From Cheilinus undulatus (Eukaryota; Chordata; Actinopteri; Labriformes; Labridae), in contig NC_054878.1 in NCBI RefSeq assembly GCF_018320785.1, positions 46,364,061-46,428,060 on the forward strand: 64,000 nucleotides of DNA, given 5' to 3'. The position numbers were made by a program, and so were the translations under genes. Shown here in pieces: positions 11,280 through 22,700 of this stretch (within the stretch, counting starts at the first letter, position 1; each line of letters opens with the position of its first letter). Under the pieces are notes generated by a model. The model saw nothing but the letters and a program-made list of their open reading frames with translations. It had not been told where the DNA came from and ran no database searches.

Positions 11280-12115
11280 CTTTGGTCATTGTCATGATTT
11301 TATGTGTTTTTAACCCCTTAAATGCCACTTTGTTCAATTTTCAATTCAGCAACATGAGATATTATCCAGATTAAAAATGCTAACTGGATATTTTTTTTAT
11401 TATTATCAAAGATGATCACAAGTCATAAATTACCACCATCAAGTTTGGTGCATTTTCATTTTTTGTGTAGTGTCCAGAAATTGGTGGAAATTATGCAAAA
11501 GATGGACCCCTAGGAAACATTTTGATCCCTACTTTATATGGTCATATTCATAATTCAGTGTAGTTTTTTTAACTGATTTTTTATTTTTTTGTAACGTGCA
11601 AAACCCAAGTTTATATTCATATCAACACCCACAGACATTTTAATTTAATTTATTTATGCCTTTATTTTGCAGAGCTAAAAAAAATCCCACTGTAAGAGTG
11701 TTCTTTAAGTGCCCTATGGACACACACTTGGCCAAAAAGGGTAATTGCACCATTTAGTGGTCAGTAGTCAAAATTGAAAGTCTAAGGACCCCATTCAAAA
11801 TTGCATCACAGATGATGGCGGTAACAGTGATACATGGTGTTGCAAATTTGCAGTCAAATTATAATGGGTTTAAATGGGTACATTTTGTCTCCGAGGGTTA
11901 TATACGTGAGTATTTTTTTTCTACACACCATACCAAACAGGTCAATGCAATGCTGTGGCTTGAAAAATTAAAAATGAGCAAAAATACACATCTTTGTGCA
12001 GTTTTATGCTATCTGCATCAGTAGAACACAAACTGGTTCAAGAATTACAAAACAAAGAATGCAAAGAATGCAAAGAATGTGCCCAGGTATACCTAAGGGT
12101 TAACGAGACCAGAAT
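11280..12115. repeat. Diverged dispersed repeat
   Basis: Bounded by words such as taaccccttaaatgcc on the left and taagggttaacgag on the right, which are inverted relative to each other. Internal words (gggtttaaatgggtacattttgtctccgaggg) resemble those in the repeats at 14190-15610 and 38595-39125. Likely an old TTAA-type or MITE copy; too diverged to classify. Confidence 0.35.
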
Positions 12116-12284
12116 CATTCATAATAAACTCTGTTTTATAGATCCGTCTCCAAAACCAGCAGGTTGGTGTTTTAAAGAGGCTGAACTTCCTGTCAGCAGA
12201 GAACTGTGGAGCCTTAGGCTCTGATCATACTGACTGAACTCTGCTCTATACTCAACTTTCCTCATGATATTTCATCTGTAATCA

Positions 12285-12605
12285 TGGGATGCATTAAAGA
12301 CCCTGTTAAAATAAATCTGTATTTAGGTTTGTTGTATGATAGGCCACTGTGTTATGAACCTCCAGTCCAATAAAACATCTCTGAGTTTAAAAAATCAAAC
12401 TTCAAAATCATGAAAAATGAGGCAGTAAAATCTGCTCCAGGATGGTGTTGGAGTGTCGGATGAGCTGAAGCCACGCCCACTGCGGAGAAATACGATCCTC
12501 TGAGGTTTAAAAAACTGCTTCAGTCTGATCGGAGGAAAGCTCTCATGCTATTAGCCCCGCCCCCTGACCTTACATTGACCTCATGATCAGAGCACAGCTG
12601 CCTGG
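12285..12605. repeat. Dispersed repeat, copy 1
   Basis: Closely similar to 16885-17215. Shared landmarks in order are cattaaagaccctgt, aataaatctgtatttagg, cactgtgttatgaacc, gcagtaaaatctgctccagg, gaagccacgcccact, agctctcatgctattagcc and gaccttac-ttgacctcatgatcagagc. No coding capacity; probably a non-autonomous mobile element present in two copies about 4.6 kb apart in direct orientation. Confidence 0.65.
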
Positions 12606-14185
12606 CTCTGGTCCAGAGAAGAGACAAAGTCTGTTTCCTGTCTCCAGTCTCTGTTCTGATGCTTTCAATGATCATAGACCACTGCAGCTGATAGGTTTGG
12701 TAAATTTACCTCACAGTGAAGGAAAAAACAGCATTTAACTGACTGTTAACTTTAATAAAGGCAGAGACATCAGCTAACAACAGACTGGACTGAGATGAAC
12801 TGCTCTGTGGTTTTAGACTGGAGCGTTAGAGGGGCGGGGTCATTCCCCACTGTGGACTGGTGACATCACCAGTCCACATATTGGCCCCGCCCACATTAAA
12901 CCCAGCCAGGAAAGAGGTGAAAACCTTTCTAACAGTCTAAATCCAGAATTCAGTCAGAACCCGTCACAAACAGTTTGGTGGTTTTTCTCTCGCGTATTAA
13001 ATCTGTGATTTTTAACCTTTGTTTCAGCGAGGTTTCCACATGTTCTAAAGTTCCACTTCTTCTGCTCAGGAGCTCAAAGTAAGAGGAGTAACTGCTAAAG
13101 AAAGTGAATTATTAAGAAGTTAAATAGTCAGACCTCCAGCTTGATTTAAAACCAGAATATTGAAACTTCTGTTCATCAGGGAAAACAAACATAGCTCAAT
13201 ATGTGTCTGGCTTTATAACTGCTAGAAGAATTCGAATGTTGGCTGGGGAGTTTGCTGCTGAAACATGTTGTGTAACGGCTTTCTGTGTGAGGAAAGAATT
13301 AATAAATGCAAATAAAAAAACAATCTGTGCAACTTAATCAACAGTTTTTTCCTCAGGTCTCTGAAAACTTCTCGTACTTTAACTCCTCCAAACTTCTCGG
13401 CTGTGGTCCTGAAGATCCTTTGGCACTGTCTCATCATCTATGGCTCTTCAGTCAGGGCTAATATAAAGTCTTTAAATGCCTATAGCACATGGATCCCCAC
13501 TGCACGCTGTTTGTCGGCTGAAGACCCAGTGGGTCGGAAAGTTTCTGTCTGAAAGTCTGAAAGAGGATGCAGAGAAAGTTACATTTTCCTTCTGGTTTCT
13601 TGCATGATATCTGGACGTATTTTGGCTTTGCATGCACACAGAAACTATGCTGCTCCAGTTTTTAATGTTTCTGGTCTGCACAGACGTAGACTTAGAGTGC
13701 ATTAACAGTTACTGCACTCACAATTTTCCATTAAGGTTCTATTATTGAGCTTTTTCTCCTGCAAACTAACCTGAAACATCTGAAAACTAACCCGGCATGA
13801 GTGGTTCTTGGTTTGCAGGGAAGTCAACAGTATTTCGAATCAGATATTACAGTCGCGTTTGGAGAGATTACCACCACAGAGCTGTCTGTCTTTAGTCCCC
13901 TCACAGCTGCTGTGTGGCATCACGCTGCAGGAGAAAAAGGCTGTCTGCAGTCTAAACTCACATTTCTAATGTCAGAGCTACAGACAGGACAGCAAATCAA
14001 GTATGTTTACTGTAATTATGTTTTTTGTACGTTTGTAGTTTTTTTTAACCCTTGTGCCCTCCTCGGGCATTTTTGGCCATTTTTCTCAACTTTTGTCTAA
14101 AATTTGTGATCATTTTGTCAGTTTTACAGCTTGTGGCATGAATTTTTACAAGAACTTTTCTTTCTAGTTAAATTTTTGAAATCCA
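12606..14185. other. Intergenic, nothing recognised
   Basis: Mixed sequence. A minus-strand open frame at 13222-13437 and a plus-strand open frame at 13801-14060 have somewhat even codon use but no splice context and no recognised family. I see no RNA gene. Confidence 0.3.
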
Positions 14186-14189
14186 ACAT

Positions 14190-15610
14190 GTTTTACTCTT
14201 AAATGTCATTCAGACTCTCTCAGTGAATTTACTCTGGACACCTTCAAGGCAAAAATGTACACATACAAAAACTGCTATTAAATCAGCATACATCAATATT
14301 TTTTTCTATTCTTACCAAACATTCAATAATTTTCAAGATTTTAACCCTTTAAATGCTAGTTTGATTATTTGAAATATTTTATTTTTTACTACAAAAAACA
14401 CAAAAAGTGAATTATTTTCCATAAAATAGTAGAAAGAAGGGGCTTTGGTGCTGATGAGAGTCTTGGATGGGTCAAAGATTAGCAACAAAATTGATTTTAT
14501 TGCACTTGTATTTTTTATGCAGTGCCAGCTTTAACATTAGGGCACCCTCTGGACACCTTTGAGGCAAAAATGTACACGTTAAAAAAAAACTGCCATTAAA
14601 TCAGCATACGTCAATTTTTTTTCTACTTTTTTCTTAAATCTCTTTAACAACTTCAGACCTGCTCAAAACTACCAAACATTCAATAATTCTCAGAATTTTA
14701 ACCCTTTCAAACTTAGACAAAACTCTCCATAACATAATGGGCAAAAATACAAGAATGTGGTGCATGGTCCTACAATGAGTAAATGGTTGAATCTGGTGGA
14801 ATACGGTAAAAATGTCAAATTTCACTAGACTTCTTCACATTGAAATGCTGACATTAAAGAATGCATGATTTTATACTGCAATGACAGTGAGATTAAAAAA
14901 CCTGGTTTTAATGGAAGTCAATGGGGGCATTTTTGCCTCGAAGGTGTCCAATACAATACAATAACTTTATTTATGCCTGAAGGGAAATTCATTTGTCTGG
15001 AGTCTCATCTGTGTATGGTAGAATTATATAGTCTGATTGCTGATGGTATGAAAGATCTTCTAAATCTTTCTGTCCTGCAGCGCAGGGATAGGAGCCGTCC
15101 ACCACCGTTGTTTCTTTGGTCATTTAGGGAGATATGAAGTGGATGATCCTCAGAATGGCCTCCACCTTCTTCATTGTGCGTCTCTCCTCCTCATCCTCCA
15201 ATGAGTTCGGCTTGATTCCGACCACAGAGCCAGCTTTTTTCACCAGTTTGTTCAGACGCCTTGCATCCTTGTGTTTTACACTGCCTCCCCAGCAGACTGC
15301 AGCATAAAACAGAACACTTGCCCCCACAGACTGATAAAACATCTGCAGCACCTTACTGCAGATGTCTATTGATCGGAGTCTTCTCAGGCAAAAGAGGAGC
15401 GCTGCCCCTTTTTGCAGATGAAGTCTACATTTTTAGACCAGTCCAACTTATTATCCAGGTGTACACCTAAATATTTATACAATGTCACCACCTCGATCTC
15501 CACGCCACAGAGGGTATTTCTGACATTACGTAATTAATACTAATGCAATCAAATGAATTTTGTTGCTAATCTTTGACCCATCCAAGACTCTCATCATCCC
15601 CCTAAAATTT
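14190..15610. repeat. Composite repeat split by a LINE
   Basis: Copies of the words ctctggacaccttc-aggcaaaaatgtac occur at 14229 and 14546, and inverted as gcctcgaaggtgtcca at 14935. The left part (14440-14500) is the inverted counterpart of 15555-15600 (ttgttgctaatctttgaccc). The block 14775-14952 plus 15520-15600 matches 38605-38860 nearly base for base, except that here a LINE fragment sits in the middle. Looks like a non-autonomous element with long inverted internal repeats; no coding capacity. Confidence 0.6.
14953..15515 (-). mobile_element. LINE reverse-transcriptase 3' fragment
   Basis: On the minus strand the sequence encodes the C-terminal part of a non-LTR reverse transcriptase: LYKYLGVHLDNKLDWSKN near 15480, then CLRRLRSI, then FYQSVGASVLFYAAVCWGG at about 15290-15345, then RRLNKLVKKAGSVVG and FRRSFIPSAIRLYNST near 15020-15060. 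It ends in a short UTR with an AATAAAGTTATTGTATTGTATTG-type tail at 14953-14975. 5'-truncated, with frame damage; inactive. It interrupts an older repeat, whose uninterrupted version is at 38740-38775. Confidence 0.85.
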
Positions 15611-15623
15611 TACGTTTTTTTTT

Positions 15624-16560
15624 TAGGGCTGTCAAAATTAAAGCGTTAATGCGGATTAATCCATCATCATGATTAATCTGATTAAAAAATTTAACGCAAT
15701 TAACCCATCTACAGCGCAGATTGACTCAAAATCCCTGAAACATCTTGGACAGTTTGTCCAAGTAGGGTTACCGTAGAGCATGCCGCCGCCCATGCGCAAA
15801 TGGGCCGTTGATCCAGTAGTGACCAACCAATATGGAACCGATATGGAAGATGCTAAACAGCACATTCAATCAATCAGTCAAGAACTTTATTTGTCCCCAG
15901 TAAGGGTGATTCAGTGTGCAAAAATATGGGGAGCATAAGAAACATACAAGCCACATAAAACACGTAAGAATATATAAAAACATGTAAAAGCACAATTAAC
16001 CCAATTAAAGCACAAAGTAACATAAAACAAGAGACATTAGCCCTCTCCATGGGAAATCTGAGTACAAAAAAACCAAGATGGAACAGTCGACCGACATGAA
16101 ATATTATGCACATTCTGCAGGAAAGAGTTTTCTTTTCACCGAAGAACTTCCAGCTTGAAATACCACATTAATGCGAAGCATATGTTCGTCAGGGATTCTG
16201 CTAGCACTTTGGCTAACGCGTTGCCAAGCTTGCAACAAACCACCCTCACGAAACACCAAATTTAAAAGGGAAACTAAGCATTAAAGTGAATATTTTTCAT
16301 CAAATTGATCTGTGTTTTTTTAAATTTGACATTACCGCTGCTTACAGGGTGCCAAACATGTCTGGCCCGGCTATATTTCTAGATTTAAAAATTTGGCCCA
16401 GTTGAATTTGTAACTGAATAGCCCTAGCATATATATGCTCTTCTTTCCTGAGTCTGCTTGCTTATGCAAAATGAAATGCAATTAATATAGATTAAAAATT
16501 AATGATATTTAATTATGATTGACCTAAATTAATCTGATTAAAATTTTTGTTTGACAGCAT
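15624..16560. mobile_element. hAT element with BED-finger remnant
   Basis: Starts TAGGGCTGTCAAAATTAAAG and ends with the inverted counterpart tttttgtttgacagc near 16558; both ends carry the attaatctgattaaaa words typical of this hAT group. On the plus strand 16095-16190 encodes a BED-type zinc-finger remnant: CTFC-x-KEFSFHRRTSSLKYH-x-NAKH, one frame later broken. The rest of the transposase is gone. A LINE-type tail is inserted at about 15866-16085. Confidence 0.65.
15866..16085 (-). mobile_element. LINE/SINE 3' tail inserted in hAT
   Basis: Reading the minus strand, the segment ends ACAAATAAAGTTCTTGACTG ATTGATTGAATG, an L2-type 3' tail with tetranucleotide repeats, placed inside the hAT element near its BED-finger region. 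The upstream part carries no recognisable protein. Confidence 0.5.
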
Positions 16561-16884
16561 GATTTTTTCTGCATTAAAGACTGCTTTTGTGTCATTTAGC
16601 ATTTTTCCCCTGTCTTGAAATGAAGGCTAGCTGACTTCCTGTTGGATCCAGACCTGCTTTTATTGGTAGATCAGAGATTCTAACATGAACTGAACCACAG
16701 GAAAAAAAACATTCTGGATTAACAAGGAAATAAGAGAATAGTCAGAAGTAAATGTTTGATGATGATGTGTCCACTGAGCTGTCTGTGAGTTTTTAAAGAA
16801 TGAGACATTGAGGAGCAGCGGTGGACTGATTCCACATCACTGTGTCTGCAGAGATGTGGCAGTCATGATGAAATATACACCACA

Positions 16885-17220
16885 AAGCATGCCATTAAAG
16901 ACCCTGTAAAGTGAAAATAAATCTGTATTTAGGTTTGTTGTGTGACAGCTCACTGTGTTATGAACCCCTAAATCAAATTTCAGTCAGATAAAACGTCTCT
17001 AAGTTTATAAAATTAAACTTCAAATTCATGAAAAATGAGGCAGTAAAATCTGCTCCAGGATGGTGTGAGCGTGTCTGTTGAAAGGGCTGAAGCCACGCCC
17101 ACTCAGGAGAAATAAGATCCTCTCAGATTAAAAAAAAATGCTACAATCTGACTGGAGGAGAGCTCTCATGCTATTAGCCACGCCCCTTGACCTTACAGTG
17201 ACCTCATGATCAGAGCTCAT
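16885..17220. repeat. Dispersed repeat, copy 2
   Basis: Direct-orientation partner of 12285-12605, with the same ordered landmarks from gccattaaagaccctgtaaag to tgacctcatgatcagagc. Slightly longer because of an extra word before aataaatctg. Confidence 0.65.
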
Positions 17221-17267
17221 GTTCTAAACTTCCTTTTCTGTTGAAGGTCTTAGAGTAAGCGGTTTTA

Positions 17268-18774
17268 AAGGGATACTTCAACTTTTTGACAAATTTGTCC
17301 ATTTCCATAATTCCTATAGTCTTAGGGTGTATTACCACCTCTGGCTCGTTTGCTTTGTTCCGATTCAGGGGTAAAACTGATACATTTGTTTTAGTTGTCA
17401 CTTGGTTCTTTTGTGTTCACACGGCAAAAGTCTGTTGCGGTCCAAAGTTGTAAACAAATGCCACGTGCGCTTCAATTCGTCTCTCTTTGGTCAGAAATCT
17501 TACTCGGAAGGCGGGGGAGTTTCCTTATCTTCACTCATTCATTCAGGGTCTTAACCGCTTTCCACGGGGTAAAACAACAGCCATGGAGCAGCAGCAGCGT
17601 GTGTGGCTAGGTTTTTTTTATAGTGTTCATCTGGCTAATGTACCAGTGTTCGCTAAATCAACAAAACATGCATTTTTTCGACAGTCAACACTGCGTCTGG
17701 AAAATAATGTGCTGATGCACTTGTTAAAACGAAGACGTGCCGCCTCATGGAGCCACGACTCATTTCGCTCAGATAGATCTGTTGTTTTTCTGCCTTCTCT
17801 TCTTCTTCTGCTGTTGCTGAGTCGTCTACTCCTTCTTCTTCTATTGTTTTAACTGAATGGTTGGCAACCGGGCGCATTACTGCCCCCGTGACTACAGTGT
17901 GTACTACAGTTATGAGTCAGTTGTGCCGGTTTCTGAGGTGATTGTGTTCTCACTGCAAAGGAACCGCTACAGGGCTCAAATGGAAGCGAGCCGAGACCAC
18001 CCTATTTTGGCGATCTCGGCCCGCTTGTTTTGTCCAGCATCCGAGTACAATTGCTGTGTTCACATATGTCCAAACGAACCAGACTTTAGGGGGGGCCGCT
18101 CACTGTTTCAGAACAACTGCCCCAAATGAGCCAGGTGTGAATACACCCTTAGTAACAGGTTCGTTTCCTTTAGTTGTCAGTGCAAGCTATTTTTAGATCG
18201 GCGCTGCCGAGTTCGGACCTGCTGTGCCAAAAAACTGTAAGCAGACGGTATTCCGGCTTTCCCTCATCAAACTCATCAAATACACAATCCAACAACTCCA
18301 AAACGCTCTCGTGGACAAGTTTTAACCTGCACATTCACCACGCTATGAAATAATCATGGGACATGACGAGACACAGATGTTTTAAAGGTAAATGCAAAGC
18401 CGGAACTACACTCAAGACATGGCTGCTGTACTGTGTCACTCCGCCCAGTGGTTTACTCAAGAAATAGTTCCGAGTATTTGCTTCATGTGTCGTAATGTTA
18501 CATAACTACGCGTTATTATTTCATAGCGTGGTGAATGTGCAGGTCACAACTTGTCCACGAGAGCGTTTTGGAGTTGTTGGATTGTGTATTTGATGAGTTT
18601 GATGAGGGAAAGCCGGAATACCATCTGCTTACATTGAGTTGGCACAGCAGGTCCGAAGTCGCGACAGCGATCTAAAAACAGCTTGCATCGACAACTAAAG
18701 GTAACAAAGCTATTACTACGACTATAGGGATTATAGCAATGGACGAATTTGCCAAAATGTTGAAGTATCCCTTT
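17268..18774. mobile_element. Long-TIR DNA element (outer)
   Basis: Left end AAGGGATACTTCAACTTTTT and the reverse complement of the right end AAAGGGATACTTCAACATTTT agree closely, followed by atttgtccat and ataatycctatagtc on both sides. The inverted similarity continues well beyond 200 bp: 18175-18345 is mirrored by 18525-18700 (for example ccacgagagcgttttggag and its complement). No coding capacity. A second element is inserted at 17325-18148. Confidence 0.7.
17325..18148. mobile_element. Harbinger-like insert with TTA duplication
   Basis: Ends are inverted: GGGTGTATTACCACCTCTGG on the left and, reverse-complemented, GGGTGTATTCACACCTGGCT on the right. It is flanked on both sides by TTA (17322-17324 and 18149-18151), and removing it restores the outer element's inverted repeat (cctatagtcTTAgtaacag). 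A 3-bp TTA-type duplication is characteristic of PIF/Harbinger. About 824 bp, no transposase. Confidence 0.65.
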
Positions 18775-19634
18775 ATAACATCTCCGTCTCGTAATGTTCC
18801 ATGATTATTTCTAATTTTTCTGTTCGTCTGTTACTTTGGTTTGAGAAAGCAGCTCGTCTGACAACGTTAAACTGATCCCAATACATCTGGTTGAATGTTT
18901 AAATGTTTTTGTATTTTAAACCAGTCTCCTGCAAGGCAACAAAGCCATGCTTAGTATTAAAGACTCTATTTTCTCCAACTACAGATAATTCATGAGAGAA
19001 CTATTAACTAGAGCATGGCACTTTAGCTGTGATGTTCACAAAGCAAACAAGCATAAGAGGGCTGAACATGTAGAAACAGCCAGACATGTTATCATTAGGA
19101 TGATTCCTCGTCTCGTCTGACTTATTTAAGAATATTTATAATTATTATAATTTTTACTTTATTTCAACAAATTCTAACAACATAAAGAGAATGAAACAGG
19201 ATGAATTGAATGTGTCAGACACTCTGATAAACTTCTGCTCTATCAAATGATGACCTGGAGCGCCTCCTGATGGACATCTGCAGTTATTACAATTAAAAAA
19301 CATTCCTTCTGTTTTCAAAGCATAAATATTTTTATCTACCCAAGTTATTTTCCTACATCTTCTTTCTGGTCCCCTTATTCATTTTCCTGTAGTACTCCTG
19401 TTTGAATTTAGTTTATTTCTAATCATCCTTATTTCTTCAGCCCCCCTGCATCCTTACCTGCCAAGGCTGCAATCACCTGTAACCTCCTTCCCTTTCTCTG
19501 GTCCTCAATCTTCTTCCTCCCTTTGCCTCTCAGTCCCTCCTCTCCTCAAAACAAACAAACACCATCTTTAAAGGACCCTTCATCCTCATTACTTCTGATT
19601 TCTGCTGCTTCACTGAACACAAAACGCTGGGTGG
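18775..19634. other. Intergenic, nothing recognised
   Basis: Separates the nested DNA elements from the end of rnaseh1. No exon or bounded repeat identified; a C/T-rich patch lies at 19400-19560. Confidence 0.35.
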
Positions 19635-19791
19635 AAGCAGAAACTTAAGACTTTATTTACAGCAGAAATACAAGATAAAATTCAAACCAACAAACAAAGG
19701 ACTCCCTCCTGGAGCGATAAACAAACCCCAGACCAGAATCAGTGGACTAGCTGAGGCTCCTGAGTGCACAGGAACAGTCCTGCAGATGTCT
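19635..19791 (-). terminator. rnaseh1 3' UTR and poly(A) signal
   Basis: Sequence between the rnaseh1 stop codon and the first canonical AATAAA on the minus strand (plus-strand TTTATT at 19652-19657). Cleavage is expected 10-30 bases further, near 19635. This gives a short 3' UTR of about 150 bases. Confidence 0.7.
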
Positions 19792-22700
19792 TTAAATGGA
19801 ATCGTCTACGTCTTCATTCTCTTCTAGAGGCTTCGCTGCTCCTTCTCTCGACAGTCTGTCGGCCTCCTCGTTGCCTTTGTAGCCGGCGTGACCTGGAATG
19901 TGCAACTGGAAAAGATGAGAGAGAACTGCAGTGAAATCCTCCAAACAAAAGCTCCAGATAAGACATCTTCTGCAACATTTCAGTCACAATCAGGCCCGAG
20001 GTTTGACGAGGTTTGATTCATTTTAAAATAAAGATTAAAAACATTGGTCTGCATGGGAGTCAATTATAATAATACCCTCAACTAAACCAAAATATGATGG
20101 CGAGTGCAATCAAAGTATGATTTCATCCTCACACTAGCTCTGCAGTTGAGTAAACTTTCAACACTTTCAGACTTTTTGATGCGACATGTTTTAAAACAAC
20201 ATAATCTCCATAAAGCCAATAAACAGCAGTTTTCAAAAGTACTGGACCTTTCTAAAACTTCATCCAGAGACGGGCGCTTAGTAGAAAAGTGGATCCATCA
20301 AGAAGAGCAAACAAAAACCTGCACAGTCTAAACTGCACTAATATATTTGGTGCTGAAATATGCCTGCTGATATTTACCCAGACCACCTCCAGCTCTGAAT
20401 TCAGTCTGTCCAGCTTCACAAAGTCTTCTTTGTTGGTGACCAGACCTCCAGACTTCAGCCTCCAGCCGTTCAACTTCCAGTTCTTCACCCAGCTGGTCAC
20501 ACCTGCAAAAAACACACAGACAAGACTTCAAACTCAGGTTTTCAGGGTGGAAAAACAGGATCCATCACACGTTAGAGATAAACATTACTTTGATTAGAAC
20601 ACAGACTACCAGGTGTATGTTTAGAGGGTAAAAACAGAAATGTCTTTTGAGCCTCACTGTTGATCGTGAACTTGCTGTCTGTGTAGAGAACCAGCTTCTT
20701 AAAGTTCATCTCTTTGGCTTGCTCCAGCGCTCTGCAGGCCGCCTGGTTCATGCACAAACAAGGCCAACAGGACAGTCGGTCACAGAACATCCATTCAGAC
20801 TGTTTAAACAGCCACTAATGATCCTGATTGTTAATGACAGTTTTCATGACAAAGCACAACCTGCACTAAGGCTGTGCAAACTCTCTGAAACACCACAGAG
20901 TGCTATTTTGGGGACCGCCTTGACTCCTATGATGCCCCACAACTTAACCTCATCCAGTGATGCAGTCGAGATGCACGCATCACGCTCCCAGTCTGAAACG
21001 GGCTTTAGCCTCTTAGCTCGTGGTTAATTAACCTCGATTCATTCTTATGGCCAGCAGTTTCACTGCATGCTGCACACAGCATGTAGGGGTACCAACCATG
21101 GTAAGAGAGCCACAGGAATGATGCATGAGCTGTTTGCATGGCAGATAGTCACTGAAGAGGTATTATTGCATAGTAAAGTTCAGTCACTCTGTGTCCAAAT
21201 GCTCTAAAGCAGTGATACTCAACATGTGGCTCTTTTGTGATTATTTGTGGCTCTTTGATATCTTAATTTCAAATATTATTCCCCCAGAAAACATTTAAAA
21301 AAGGAAACTTTCTTGCCCTTTTTGACAATTTTTTGCCACTTTTCACCCATTAGAGCTATCTTTTGCCATTAAATGCCACTTGTTTCCTATTTTTGCCCTG
21401 TCTTTTTGCCACTTTTCACCACTTTTTGCCCATTTAAGCTACCTTTGCCATTAAATACCACTTTCCTATTTTTTGCCCATTTTTGCAACTTTTATCCTAT
21501 TTTTGCCCTTCTCACAATTTTTTGCCCATTTTAGGTACCTTTAGCCATTAAATACCACTTATTTCCTATTTTTTTGCCACTTCTTTTTTCCATGTTTCTG
21601 CCCAGTTTTGTCCAATATTTGCCGCTTTTATCCATTTTTTCCCCCATTTTTCACCACTTTTTGTGCATGTGAGCTACCTTTTGCCATTAAATACTAATTG
21701 TTTCCCATTTTTTTCACAATTTTTGCCGCTCTTGACTGCTTTTTGTCCATTTTAGTCAATTTCCACCCATTTTTTGGACCATTTTTGCCACCTGTAACTC
21801 ATTTTTTGTCACTTCTCACCCATTTTTGTTATTTTATGACCCTTCTTTCACTTTTTCTCCCCATTTCCACCCCTTTCCAAACATTTCTGTTGCTTTTTGA
21901 CCATTTTTGCCACCTTTAACTTACTTTTAATGCTACTTTAACCATTTTTTGCCATTTTTCACCACTTAGATTGTGGCTCTTGCAAAGGTATTTTTCAACA
22001 ATTTGGCTCTTTTGTTGAGCAGGGTTGAGTAACACTGCTCTAAACATACCATCAATCCTTGATAATACACCATCTGAACAACCCCTGAATTTTTACAACA
22101 ATGCACTGATAGCTGTTTGTGATGGGAGGGGCTCACCTGTATTTCTGCACGCTGGTTGGTTTGTCTCCCATGTAGTCGCTCTGCAACATTTCTGCAGGAA
22201 AGTAGCATCAAATGAAGGGAGTTAATGGAATTGATTCCCAAGACAGTCTGTTCAGATGTAACTTATTAGGATAATTCAGATACAGGTAGATGTGTTGTGC
22301 GTGTTCTCTTACAGGGGATTGTCGCTGCCCCAGTACACACCGATCCCGGCTCGGGCGCCCTTCTTACCGTTGGCTGAACAGCAACCGTCAGTGTAAACCA
22401 CCACAGCATCACCTGAGCAGGGGTAGAAGAGCTCTTAGTCACACTCCAGGGTTATTTTTCATCCAGTCTTATACATTAGAAGGTTTGAGGACATAACAAG
22501 TAGTTTTTTCAGGCAGTATTAAAGTTCTAGTGGGATAAAGAACTTAGTTAAAGCTCCATATAACTATTTAAAATACATGTTTATCAAAAATCTATGTATT
22601 TTTGACCGTCTTACCCATGTATGTGAATCCACCTGTGTTTTCTGATGCGGAAGTTTCTGACTGTTTGACTCGTTTGGGATTGGACTCTGCCTCTTCTTGT

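Noticed and set aside
17487-17852. 121-codon plus-strand frame
   Set aside because: Lies inside the Harbinger-like insert, shows no transposase motif and ends in a Leu run from a CTT/CTG repeat.
21698-21919. Short hydrophobic proteins in several introns (also 41552-41755, 54809-54991, 57905-58198)
   Set aside because: All are translations of the same ttttgccacttt arrays.
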